From DHVE2 group archaeon (GTDB lineage Archaea; Thermoplasmatota; Thermoplasmata; Thermoplasmatales; Aciduliprofundaceae), in the NCBI GenBank assembly GCA_015522955.1, contig WALG01000014.1:1-11458 (forward strand): a DNA stretch of 11,458 nt, given 5' to 3'. Within the stretch, counting starts at the first letter, position 1, and the number at the start of each line of letters is the position of its first letter. The translations under genes were made by a program, and so were the position numbers. The notes below the pieces were generated by a model that ran no database searches, was not told the origin of the DNA, and worked only from the letters and a program-made list of their open reading frames with translations. Positions 1 through 6,547 of this stretch are shown piece after piece.

Positions 1-22
1 ATAATGCTCATTACACCTTTCA

Positions 23-658
23 ATGCGGAAAGAGATGTATCTCACAGATGATTTCATTGAGAAAATGCGAGAGAAATATTTCAGCGAGAAGAGATGGGCA
101 GAGATGAGCACTGGAAGAATTGCCATTTTAGCCATAGACCTTCAGAGGTTTTTTATGGAGTTACGTTTTCATGCCCATCTTCCATCCGCATACGTGTTGA
201 TAGAGAAACTGTATGATTTCTACTCCATTGCGAGGGATATGAACGTTCCCATAATATTCACGCGTCACTGCCATGAGGGCAATATAATGACTAAGTGGTG
301 GGGTGACAATATGCCCTGTGGGCATGAGAGCACCGAGATAGTGGGGCAACTATTAAACTTTGCCAGCGAGACTGTAGTAAAGCACACGTATGATTCATTT
401 TATGCCACAGATCTGGATGATATTCTACGGGATATGAATGTGGATACTGTTATAGTCACAGGTGTAATGACACATCTCTGCTGCGAGACCACCGCAAGGG
501 AAGCATTTGTACGAAACTTCAATGTGATTTTTCCCATAGATGGGACAATAACTCAGAATTCGAAGTTGCATGAGGGGACGCTTAGAGCACTCTCGCATGG
601 TTTTGCAATCACTCCCACGCTTGACGAGGTGAAGAAATGGATGCAAAGGTTGGAATAA
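23..658 (+). CDS. isochorismatase-family cysteine hydrolase, substrate unknown
   Basis: A 211-residue protein of the isochorismatase/nicotinamidase-like fold, whose members hydrolyse small amides or vinyl ethers in the cytoplasm. The family triad is visible: Asp39 (AIDLQRFF), Lys120 (VVKHTYDSF) and nucleophile Cys153 in GVMTHLCCETTA, where the GVMT stretch matches the family's cis-peptide loop. The DxHxxxxH metal site of true nicotinamidases is not apparent, so NAD salvage is not supported; the substrate is unknown. ATG 23 is the first possible start, because an in-frame stop lies at 2-4. ATG 35 and ATG 65 also fit, and none has a clear Shine-Dalgarno. The 3' end overlaps the flavoprotein gene by 22 bases, so the two are co-transcribed and probably translationally coupled. 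The family call is firm; the start and substrate are not. Confidence 0.87.
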   Translation: MRKEMYLTDDFIEKMREKYFSEKRWAEMSTGRIAILAIDLQRFFMELRFHAHLPSAYVLIEKLYDFYSIARDMNVPIIFTRHCHEGNIMTKWWGDNMPCGHESTEIVGQLLNFASETVVKHTYDSFYATDLDDILRDMNVDTVIVTGVMTHLCCETTAREAFVRNFNVIFPIDGTITQNSKLHEGTLRALSHGFAITPTLDEVKKWMQRLE

Positions 659-1455
659 TAGGTGCAGGTCCCGCGGGCATAAGCACAGGGGTGCAGTTAC
701 AGAGATACGGGATATCCCATATCATTCTTGAGCAAGAGAAAATAGGGGGTTTAGTGGCAAATGCATATCTTCTGGAAAATACCATTCTGTATCCTCACGG
801 TCTCAGGGGCTCAAATTTTGTGAAAATTCTGGAGGAATACGCCAGGAAATATGCCCTTTCTATAATTTTTGAGCGTGTACTGGAGGTTAAAAAGAAAGAG
901 AATTTTGAAGTTATGACTCAAAATAATGTTTATACCTTCAGATATCTTGTGGTCGCTACAGGTACCCGACCAAAAAGATTGTCATATTTCGGTGTGAATT
1001 ACCATGTGACGGAACTGAAAAAATCCAATTATGGAAAGGTGCTGATAATCGGTGGTGGGGATATAGCCTTAGATTATGCACTGAGTATGAGCGAGAAAGC
1101 CTCACGGGTATATGTGCTCCATCGCAGTGAACTCAAGGCAATACCCTCGCTCCAAAACCATGTAAAAAAGCGGAAAAACATCGAACTCGTGAGTGGAGAG
1201 GCCAAAGATATCCTTCCAATTACCGGGGGAAAGAGAGTTGTAACCTCAGCGGGGGTGTTTGAGGTTGATGAAGTGCTTGTAGCCATTGGCCGTGTTCCCA
1301 ATCTGGAAATTGTTGAGAACATTCGAGATCCACGTTTATTCATCATAGGTGATGCAAGAAATGGAATATACAGACAAACATCCCTTGCTATAGGGGATGG
1401 AATAAAAACCGCAATGAGAATATGGAGGTGGGAAAAATATGGAAATCCTGAGTGA
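637..1455 (+). CDS. thioredoxin-reductase-like FAD/NAD(P)H oxidoreductase without a redox cysteine pair
   Basis: A 272-residue two-Rossmann flavoprotein of the pyridine nucleotide-disulfide oxidoreductase class II type. The FAD site is GAGPAG (residues 9-14), with ATGTRP (107-112) and a C-terminal IGDA (237-240) that contacts FAD. The NAD(P)H site is GGGDIA (139-144), and a following HRSELK (162-167) resembles the HRxxxR signature of NADPH users. The protein contains no cysteine, so it cannot be a thioredoxin reductase. It resembles the ferredoxin/flavodoxin:NADP+ reductases of the same fold but is shorter than those (about 330 residues). ATG 637 is supported by GAGGTGA at 626-632, four bases upstream. 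It overlaps both neighbours, which suggests it serves them, possibly as electron donor to the radical SAM protein (inference). Confidence 0.88.
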   Translation: MDAKVGIIGAGPAGISTGVQLQRYGISHIILEQEKIGGLVANAYLLENTILYPHGLRGSNFVKILEEYARKYALSIIFERVLEVKKKENFEVMTQNNVYTFRYLVVATGTRPKRLSYFGVNYHVTELKKSNYGKVLIIGGGDIALDYALSMSEKASRVYVLHRSELKAIPSLQNHVKKRKNIELVSGEAKDILPITGGKRVVTSAGVFEVDEVLVAIGRVPNLEIVENIRDPRLFIIGDARNGIYRQTSLAIGDGIKTAMRIWRWEKYGNPE

Positions 1456-2395
1456 GATAGGCCAAGATAGTGTAGCCAAAGTTTACATAGGCAGAACATC
1501 TGAGGGTAACATAGTGGAGTTCGTAGAATCTATTCCCACGGGGGACATCTCTGAGAAATGGGTTCTTGTGATATCCTCACTTAACGGTTGCCCGGTGGGA
1601 TGTAAAATGTGCGATGCTGGATTTTTCTATCGTGGCAAATTGAGTTATCGAGAGATCATGGAGCAGATAGAGTATCCAATTCACAGGAGATTTGGAGATA
1701 AAAAGCCGGATACCAGGAAGTTCAAAGTTCAGTTTGCAAGGATGGGAGAGCCCAGTTTCAATCCAGCAGTGATCGATGCTATAAATAATCTCGGGGACAT
1801 ATATGAAAACTTTTATCCTTCACTATCAACTGTTGCACCCATCGGTACCAAGAGGTTTTTCGAGAAACTACTTAAGGTGAAGAAGGAGAAATACCCTGAG
1901 AGATTTCAACTCCAATTCTCCATACATACCACAGAGGAGAAGCAGAGAGATGAGATTATTCCTGTTAAGAAGTGGAACTTCAAGGAAATAGCAGAATACG
2001 GACGCAGGTTCTACGATGAAGGGGGTAAAAAAATTACCCTGAATTTCGCCCTGGCTGCCGAGAATGTTGTAGATGCAGACAAACTTCGCAGATTCTTCTC
2101 TCCTGAGTACTTTCTAGTGAAAATCACACCTCTAAACCCTACGGTTAGTGCTATGAAAAATTCGCTTACCAACGATGTTGACCCGGTAAGTGGAGTTCCA
2201 AATAAACACAGGGATTTTGTAGAAAGATTGAAGGAATACGGTTATGATGTGATAATCTCTATCGGAGATCTAAGAGAGAACAAGATCGGCTCCAATTGCG
2301 GAATGTATATTTTGAGATTTCTGAAGGAACGCCCCAAGATCGCAGAATCTTACACCTTTGTAAGAGACATAAAATTGGAGATTGTAGAAAAATAA
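1439..2395 (+). CDS. RlmN/Cfr-like radical SAM protein lacking the second catalytic cysteine
   Basis: A 318-residue radical SAM enzyme. Cys51, Cys55 and Cys58 (CPVGCKMC) bind the [4Fe-4S] cluster; MGEP (102-105) is the SAM-binding GEP motif. Several segments match RNA methyl synthases RlmN and Cfr: SIHTT...RDEIIP (161-175), ITPLNPT (229-235), and SNCGMY (285-290), whose Cys287 aligns with the methyl-carrying cysteine of RlmN (Cys355 in E. coli). RlmN/Cfr also need a cysteine seven residues before the cluster triad (Cys118 in E. coli); here that position is Val44. Only four cysteines exist in the whole protein. The N-terminal helical domain of RlmN is missing, since the triad starts at residue 51 rather than 125. 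Start ATG 1439 has GGAGGTG at 1424-1430, eight bases upstream, and overlaps the flavoprotein gene by 17 bases. Target unknown; calling it a 23S rRNA methylase would be unsafe. Confidence 0.85.
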   Translation: MEILSEIGQDSVAKVYIGRTSEGNIVEFVESIPTGDISEKWVLVISSLNGCPVGCKMCDAGFFYRGKLSYREIMEQIEYPIHRRFGDKKPDTRKFKVQFARMGEPSFNPAVIDAINNLGDIYENFYPSLSTVAPIGTKRFFEKLLKVKKEKYPERFQLQFSIHTTEEKQRDEIIPVKKWNFKEIAEYGRRFYDEGGKKITLNFALAAENVVDADKLRRFFSPEYFLVKITPLNPTVSAMKNSLTNDVDPVSGVPNKHRDFVERLKEYGYDVIISIGDLRENKIGSNCGMYILRFLKERPKIAESYTFVRDIKLEIVEK

Positions 2396-2398
2396 AGG
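2386..2398 (-). terminator. U-tract terminator of the thermosome gene
   Basis: Read on the - strand this is CCTTTATTTTTCT, beginning about ten bases after the thermosome stop codon (2408-2410). Archaeal RNA polymerase terminates at such U-runs without needing a hairpin. It lies inside the last codons of the convergent radical SAM gene; only 12 bases separate the two stops. Confidence 0.5.
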
Positions 2399-2407
2399 TA
2401 GGGGAAT

Positions 2408-4072
2408 TTAGTACATTCCACCCATGCCGCCCATGCCACCTGGAGCACCCATTCCACCGGGCATGCCGCCTGGGCCGCCCTGGGCACCTGGAGGAGTCTC
2501 GGATTTCTTGGATGCTATGACATCATCTATGCGCAGTATCATTGTTGCGGCCTCTGTGGCACTCTCAATAGCCTGTTTCTTGACGCGCAGTGGCTCTATG
2601 ACCTTTTCCTCCTTCATATCTGAAATCTTGCCCTCGATGACATCCACACCGGCAAACTTCTTCTCTGCCTGATGTTCTGCCTTGAGTTTCATGATTATAT
2701 CTATGGCATCCATACCTGCATTCTCTGCTAAGGTGCGTGGAACGACTTCCAGTGCATCGGCGAAAGCCTCGATTGCCAGTTGTTCTCTTCCACCAACACT
2801 GGGTGCATAATCCCTCAATTTAAGAGAGAGTTCAATCTCCGTTGCGCCACCACCTGCTACTGCAACTTCATCCTCTATGGCTACACCCACAACTTTGAGA
2901 GCATCGTGCAGGGCACGCTCAGCCTCATCCACCACGTGCTCGGTACCTCCACGTACTAGGATGCTCACACTCTTTGGATTCTTGCAGCCGCGGACGAAGG
3001 TCATATTATCCTCGCCAATCTTGCGCTCTTCCACTGCATCCGCATATCCAAGGTCCTCGCTTGACAAGTCATCCAGATTGGTGACTATCTTTCCACCGGT
3101 AGCCTTGGCCAGTTTCTCCATATCACTCTTCTTTACACGGCGCACTGCATAAATGCCATACTTTGCCATATAGTGCTGGGCAATGTCATCAATGGCCTTC
3201 TGGCAGAACACCACGTTGGCACCAACTTCTTTAACTTTCTCCACCATCATCTTGATCTCATTCTGTTCTTCTTCCAGGAAAGCCTGAATCTGGGATGGAT
3301 CGTTTATTTGTATCTTTGCACCAATTTCGGTCTTTTTAACCTCAAATCCTGTATTTATAAGGGCAATCTTTGCATTCTTGACTAGTTTGGGCATTCTGGG
3401 ATGCACCTTCTCTTTATCAAGAACTATGCCATCAATGAGTTCGGTGTCAGTTATGCCACCACCCTGCTTCTTTTCCACTTTTATATTATCAATGTCCACA
3501 ACTTTCTTTCCGTCTTTCTCCTCAATTATGGCCTTCACTGCCTTGACTGCAATATTTGCAAGATACTCTTTTGCCTCGCCCACATTTTTTCCCGTCATTG
3601 CGGTCATGGCTATCTCGCGTAGAATCTCATCGCTATCCACATTGATTCCCAGTTGGGGCAGAAGTTCAAGTGCTTTCTCCGCAGCGAGCCTGAATCCATT
3701 GGTTACTATGGTCGGATGCACATTCTGGTCCAGCAACTCTTCTGCTTTCTTGAGAAGTTCTCCGGAGAGAACCACCGCTGTAGTGGTTCCATCGCCTACC
3801 TCGGTATCCTGAACTTTGGCAACTTCAACCATCATCTTGCCCACGGGGTGAGCAACATCAATTTCCTTGAGAATTGTAGCACCATCATTGGTAATCACAA
3901 TATCGCCAAGGCTATCCACAAGCATCTTATCCATACCCTTTGGACCCAGAGTTGTGCGAACTGCATCTGCTATTGCCTTCGCTACCTCTATGTTCTTTTT
4001 CTGGGCCCCTCTTCCAGTCTCTCTTTCAGTGCCCTCTTTGAGCACAAGTATTGGTACTTGTCCACCCATCAT
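2408..4072 (-). CDS. thermosome subunit (archaeal group II chaperonin)
   Basis: A 554-residue chaperonin, the usual length for an archaeal thermosome subunit. These form double-ring ATP-driven folding chambers in the cytoplasm. The nucleotide-binding motifs are present: GPKGMDKM (43-50), NDGATI (62-67) and GDGTT (93-97) with a catalytic Asp, plus Asp390 in HDAL followed by AGGGATE (406-412). The middle third is the apical domain with built-in lid. The C terminus (about 529-554) is a Gly/Met/Pro-rich tail with GGM repeats that points into the cavity. Start ATG 4072 is followed at once by a second ATG; GAGGTGA at 4085-4079, six bases upstream, favours the first. It is divergent from the uS13 operon. 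Whether other thermosome subunits exist cannot be seen here. Confidence 0.98.
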   Translation of the reverse strand: MMGGQVPILVLKEGTERETGRGAQKKNIEVAKAIADAVRTTLGPKGMDKMLVDSLGDIVITNDGATILKEIDVAHPVGKMMVEVAKVQDTEVGDGTTTAVVLSGELLKKAEELLDQNVHPTIVTNGFRLAAEKALELLPQLGINVDSDEILREIAMTAMTGKNVGEAKEYLANIAVKAVKAIIEEKDGKKVVDIDNIKVEKKQGGGITDTELIDGIVLDKEKVHPRMPKLVKNAKIALINTGFEVKKTEIGAKIQINDPSQIQAFLEEEQNEIKMMVEKVKEVGANVVFCQKAIDDIAQHYMAKYGIYAVRRVKKSDMEKLAKATGGKIVTNLDDLSSEDLGYADAVEERKIGEDNMTFVRGCKNPKSVSILVRGGTEHVVDEAERALHDALKVVGVAIEDEVAVAGGGATEIELSLKLRDYAPSVGGREQLAIEAFADALEVVPRTLAENAGMDAIDIIMKLKAEHQAEKKFAGVDVIEGKISDMKEEKVIEPLRVKKQAIESATEAATMILRIDDVIASKKSETPPGAQGGPGGMPGGMGAPGGMGGMGGMY

Positions 4073-4107
4073 TTCTCATCACCTCATCGTGGGTAAGATA
4101 GTTCTTC

Positions 4108-4116
4108 TATATAAAG
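4108..4116 (-). promoter_or_regulatory. box A (TATA) promoter of the thermosome gene
   Basis: On the - strand CTTTATATA, close to the archaeal TTTAWATA consensus. Its centre lies about 40 bases before the start codon. Initiation about 26 bases downstream would give a leader of roughly 14 bases that just contains the GAGGTGA ribosome binding site at 4085-4079. Confidence 0.6.
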
Positions 4117-4251
4117 ATAACGCTCAATCTCATCTCTATATCTTAGGTATATTCTGATTTTGAAAGGTTAAGTTTATATTCTTCTTTGATATCATCCGCC
4201 TCGCATTCAAGGAAAATTGATATATATGGGAATGTGTTTAGGGAGCCTAGC

Positions 4252-4260
4252 ATATAAAAA
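4252..4260 (+). promoter_or_regulatory. candidate box A for a leaderless uS13 operon transcript
   Basis: ATATAAAAA centred about 25 bases before ATG 4281, the spacing for a transcript starting at the start codon. No good Shine-Dalgarno precedes that ATG (only GGCGAT), which fits a leaderless mRNA. Two further box A-like sites lie upstream, TTTATATT (4173-4180) and TATATAT (4221-4227), and could give leaders of about 80 and 30 bases. Confidence 0.45.
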
Positions 4261-4280
4261 CCATAAAAAGGCGATGCAGC

Positions 4281-4727
4281 ATGGCAGATTTCAAATATAT
4301 TGTCAGGATTGCCGATACCGACTTGGACGGTAACAAGCCTGTGATTTACGCAATTCAAGGTATAAAGGGCATAGGTTACCGAACGGCAGAGGGCATAGTC
4401 AAATTAATGGACGTTAATCCCCGAGAAAAACTTGGAAATCTTAGTGAGGAGGACATTGAGAAAATAAGAAAATTGATTGAGGATGAATTAGAGGACATTC
4501 TTCCTACCTGGATGATGAACCATCGTAGAGATTTTTATACAGGAGAGGATAGGCATATTTTATCCACCGAACTCGACCTGCAGAAGCAGGATGACATAAA
4601 CAGGCTTAAGAGAATAAAATGCTATCGGGGCGTAAGACACGAGCGTGGTCTTCCTGTGAGAGGTCAGAGAACGCGCTCCAACGGCAGAAAAGGTCTTGCG
4701 GTAGGTGTTACCAAGAAGAAGGGGTGA
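4281..4727 (+). CDS. 30S ribosomal protein uS13 (S13)
   Basis: A 148-residue small-subunit ribosomal protein, the archaeal/eukaryal (S18e-like) form of uS13. It sits in the head of the 30S subunit and contacts the 50S subunit and P-site tRNA. Evidence is the archaeal N terminus FKYIVRIADTDLDG, the helix-hairpin-helix segment IQGIKGIGYRTAEGI (about 26-40), and the basic C-terminal tail RGVRHERGLPVRGQRTRSNG (about 117-136), which is the family signature. The ATG at 4281 matches the family start. It is the first gene of the uS13-uS4-uS11-rpoD operon; its TGA stop (4725-4727) lies within the ribosome binding site of the next gene. Confidence 0.98.
   Translation: MADFKYIVRIADTDLDGNKPVIYAIQGIKGIGYRTAEGIVKLMDVNPREKLGNLSEEDIEKIRKLIEDELEDILPTWMMNHRRDFYTGEDRHILSTELDLQKQDDINRLKRIKCYRGVRHERGLPVRGQRTRSNGRKGLAVGVTKKKG
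4721..4727 (+). promoter_or_regulatory. ribosome binding site fixing the uS4 start
   Basis: GGGGTGA ends four bases before ATG 4732 and includes the uS13 stop codon. It rejects the longer reading of uS4 that would begin at 4705 inside uS13, and suggests translational coupling. Confidence 0.65.
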
Positions 4728-4731
4728 GTTG

Positions 4732-5313
4732 ATGGGAGATCCTAGGTTTAATAGAAAAGCGTATGAAACTCCAAAACATCCATGGGAAGCAGAGCGTATA
4801 AAGGAGGAGTGGGAACTTAAGAAGAAATATGGGCTGAAGAACAAAAAGGAGATATGGAAGGCAAAATCCATACTGCGCAATTTTAGAGGCCAAGCTCGAG
4901 AGTTACAAGCAAAACTGAGATATGGAGACCCTCAGGCAGAACGGCAGCAGAAACAACTGTTTGATAAGATTTTAAGACTGGGTATTCTGGAGGAGAGTAA
5001 TGCTACCCTTGATGCTGTTCTATCTCTGGGCGTTGAGGATATTCTTAGAAGACGATTGCAGACTATTGTGTATCTTAAGGGTTTGGCCAGAACCCCTAAG
5101 CAGGCAAGACAGTTCATAGTCCATGGTCACATAGCCATAAATGGAAGAAGGGTGACAATTCCAGGGTATCTTGTTAGAATGGATGAAGAGGATGGCATAG
5201 ATTATTATGAGCATTCTCCACTTGCCGATGAGATGCATCCAATGCGTCCGCAGGTTGTTGAGAGCCAACCTGAAGGTCAGATGCCACAGCAAGAGGCACA
5301 GGGAGGTGAATAA
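4732..5313 (+). CDS. 30S ribosomal protein uS4 (S4)
   Basis: A 193-residue primary 16S rRNA-binding protein needed early in 30S assembly. The N terminus MGDPRFNRKAYETPKHPW is the archaeal/eukaryal (S9e-like) form. The S4 RNA-binding domain spans about residues 107-151 (RRLQTIVYLKGLARTPKQAR through HGHIAINGRRVTIPGYLV). The last 20 or so residues are rich in Gln and Glu, a variable tail typical of archaeal homologues. The reading frame is open nine codons further up to ATG 4705, but ATG 4732 matches the family N terminus and has a well-placed ribosome binding site. It starts four bases after the uS13 stop, and its stop is two bases before the uS11 start. Confidence 0.97.
   Translation: MGDPRFNRKAYETPKHPWEAERIKEEWELKKKYGLKNKKEIWKAKSILRNFRGQARELQAKLRYGDPQAERQQKQLFDKILRLGILEESNATLDAVLSLGVEDILRRRLQTIVYLKGLARTPKQARQFIVHGHIAINGRRVTIPGYLVRMDEEDGIDYYEHSPLADEMHPMRPQVVESQPEGQMPQQEAQGGE
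5302..5309 (+). promoter_or_regulatory. strong ribosome binding site for the TTG-started uS11 gene
   Basis: GGAGGTGA, a near-perfect anti-Shine-Dalgarno match, lies six bases before TTG 5316 and inside the last codons of uS4. It is the main evidence that TTG is used as the start. Confidence 0.75.
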
Positions 5314-5315
5314 AA

Positions 5316-5702
5316 TTGGCTCTTAAAGTTAGTGTTGTGCATATTTATTCATCTCATAATGATACAATAATCACAGCAACGGATATTACGGGTGCTGAGA
5401 CATTTGCCAAAGCCTCTGGCGGTATGGTAGTAAAGGCTGATAGGGAGGAAGCATCGCCTTACGCTGCCATGAAGGCTGCTGAGAGAGTAGCCGAGCAACT
5501 CAAAGAGAAAGAGATACAGGATATCATCGTGAAGGTTCGTGCACCGGGTGGAAATAGAAGCATGAGTCCAGGGCCTGGGGCACAGGCAGCAATCAGGGCC
5601 CTTGCTAGAGCAGGAATGAGGATTCTCCGTATAGAAGATGTCACGCCTATTCCGCATGATACCACTAGAAAGCCCGGAGGAAAGAGGGGGAGGAGAGTCT
5701 GA
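5316..5702 (+). CDS. 30S ribosomal protein uS11 (S11), TTG start
   Basis: A 128-residue 30S platform protein that shapes the mRNA exit/Shine-Dalgarno region. Recognised by VVHIYSSHNDTIITATDITGAE near the N terminus, the RAPGGN and SPGPGAQAAIRALARAG segments (about 78-107), and the highly conserved basic end IEDVTPIPHDTTRKPGGKRGRR. Its length is normal for archaea. The start is TTG: no ATG or GTG lies near the expected N terminus, the next in-frame Met falls after the first conserved block, and a strong GGAGGTGA sits six bases upstream. It begins two bases after the uS4 stop, and its TGA stop is immediately followed by the rpoD ATG. Confidence 0.97.
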   Translation: MALKVSVVHIYSSHNDTIITATDITGAETFAKASGGMVVKADREEASPYAAMKAAERVAEQLKEKEIQDIIVKVRAPGGNRSMSPGPGAQAAIRALARAGMRILRIEDVTPIPHDTTRKPGGKRGRRV

Positions 5703-6524
5703 ATGGAATTTAAGATTCTTCAATTGGAAGATAAGTACATAAAGTTTGAAATAAAGGGTATAACACCGGCCATAGCCAATGCACTTCGCAGAACTTTGAT
5801 TAACGATATCCCTAAACTGGCTATTCACAAAGTTATATTTCACCATGGTCAGATAAGGGATATGGAGGGTCGAGTTTATGATTCCTCCACACCGCTTTTT
5901 GACGAAATCATTGCGCATCGGCTTGGTCTGATTCCACTTCCAACGGATCTCAGCATGAATTTCCGTGACCAGTGTGACCACCCTCCCGATGAGGGTTGCC
6001 CCCTGTGCACTGTGACTTATACCCTTAACAAGCATGGACCGGCCACGGTCTATTCTGGAGATCTTATTCCGGTAGGTGATGAAAAGTTCAAACCTGTGGA
6101 TTCTCTTATACCCATTGTAAAACTCAAGGAGAATCAAGCCATACTCCTCGAGGCAGAGGCAATTCTGGGTACTGCCAGAGAGCATGCAAAATGGCAGGTT
6201 ACAAGCGGTGTTGCCTACAAATATCACAGAGAAATAGAAGTAAAAAAGAGTGAGAGTGAACTCTGGGAGAAAGTCAAACAGGCTTGCACCGAAAATGTAC
6301 TTTACGAGGATGATGAAAAAATAGTGTTCACAGATGACATACCTTGCAAATCCTTGGCTGAGATTCTATCCTTTGAGAATCCTGAAATAAGGGAAGATAA
6401 CTCTTGGTTCATATTTCAGTTCGAAACCGATGGTAGTCTATCAGCAAGGGATACTCTGGAGTATGCAATTAAGAGGCTTAAGGAAAGATTTGCAACTCTA
6501 CGTGAAACCGCCTCTCTACGCTAA
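5703..6524 (+). CDS. rpoD: DNA-directed RNA polymerase subunit D (Rpo3)
   Basis: A 273-residue subunit that dimerises with Rpo11 to nucleate polymerase assembly; homologue of bacterial alpha N-terminal domain and eukaryal Rpb3/AC40. The dimerisation motif GITPAIANALRRTLINDIP (19-37) and the HRLGLIPLPTDL block (72-83) are diagnostic. A small metal-site-like loop CDHPPDEGCPLC (Cys91, His93, Cys99, Cys102) stands where related proteins bind zinc. Domain 3, which carries an iron-sulfur cluster in many archaea, is present (about 163-225) but has only Cys195 and Cys215, too few for the classical cluster. ATG 5703 directly abuts the uS11 stop, with GGGAGGAG at 5688-5695. It ends the recognisable operon. 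This is the archaeal polymerase gene, not bacterial sigma-70, which shares the symbol. Confidence 0.97.
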   Translation: MEFKILQLEDKYIKFEIKGITPAIANALRRTLINDIPKLAIHKVIFHHGQIRDMEGRVYDSSTPLFDEIIAHRLGLIPLPTDLSMNFRDQCDHPPDEGCPLCTVTYTLNKHGPATVYSGDLIPVGDEKFKPVDSLIPIVKLKENQAILLEAEAILGTAREHAKWQVTSGVAYKYHREIEVKKSESELWEKVKQACTENVLYEDDEKIVFTDDIPCKSLAEILSFENPEIREDNSWFIFQFETDGSLSARDTLEYAIKRLKERFATLRETASLR

Positions 6525-6547
6525 AATTAGCAATTGCTCTGATTTTC

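Noticed and set aside
1..51. Possible tail of an upstream gene in frame 1, ending at TGA 49-51 (reads ITPFNAERDVSHR before the stop).
   Set aside because: Only 16 codons are visible, with no recognisable motif, and another + frame is also open here; it cannot be shown to be coding.
23..658. Annotation of the hydrolase as nicotinamidase because it neighbours a pyridine-nucleotide oxidoreductase.
   Set aside because: The metal-binding DxHxxxxH motif of nicotinamidases is not present, so only the broad family is supported.
3378..4096. Long + strand open frames opposite the thermosome gene.
   Set aside because: They mirror a highly conserved coding sequence and have shadow-type composition with no motifs.
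4226..4330. Short + strand reading frame (ATG 4226) running into the start of uS13 in another frame, a possible leader peptide.
   Set aside because: No ribosome binding site, no conserved features, and it contains the promoter-like sequence; better explained as non-coding.
5349..6227. A 292-codon - strand open frame opposite uS11 and rpoD.
   Set aside because: It lies wholly antisense to two certain genes and shows no recognisable protein features.
6520..6531. GCTAA-AA-TTAGC inverted repeat at the rpoD stop codon, considered as a terminator.
   Set aside because: A two-base loop cannot form a hairpin and no U-run follows; probably chance.
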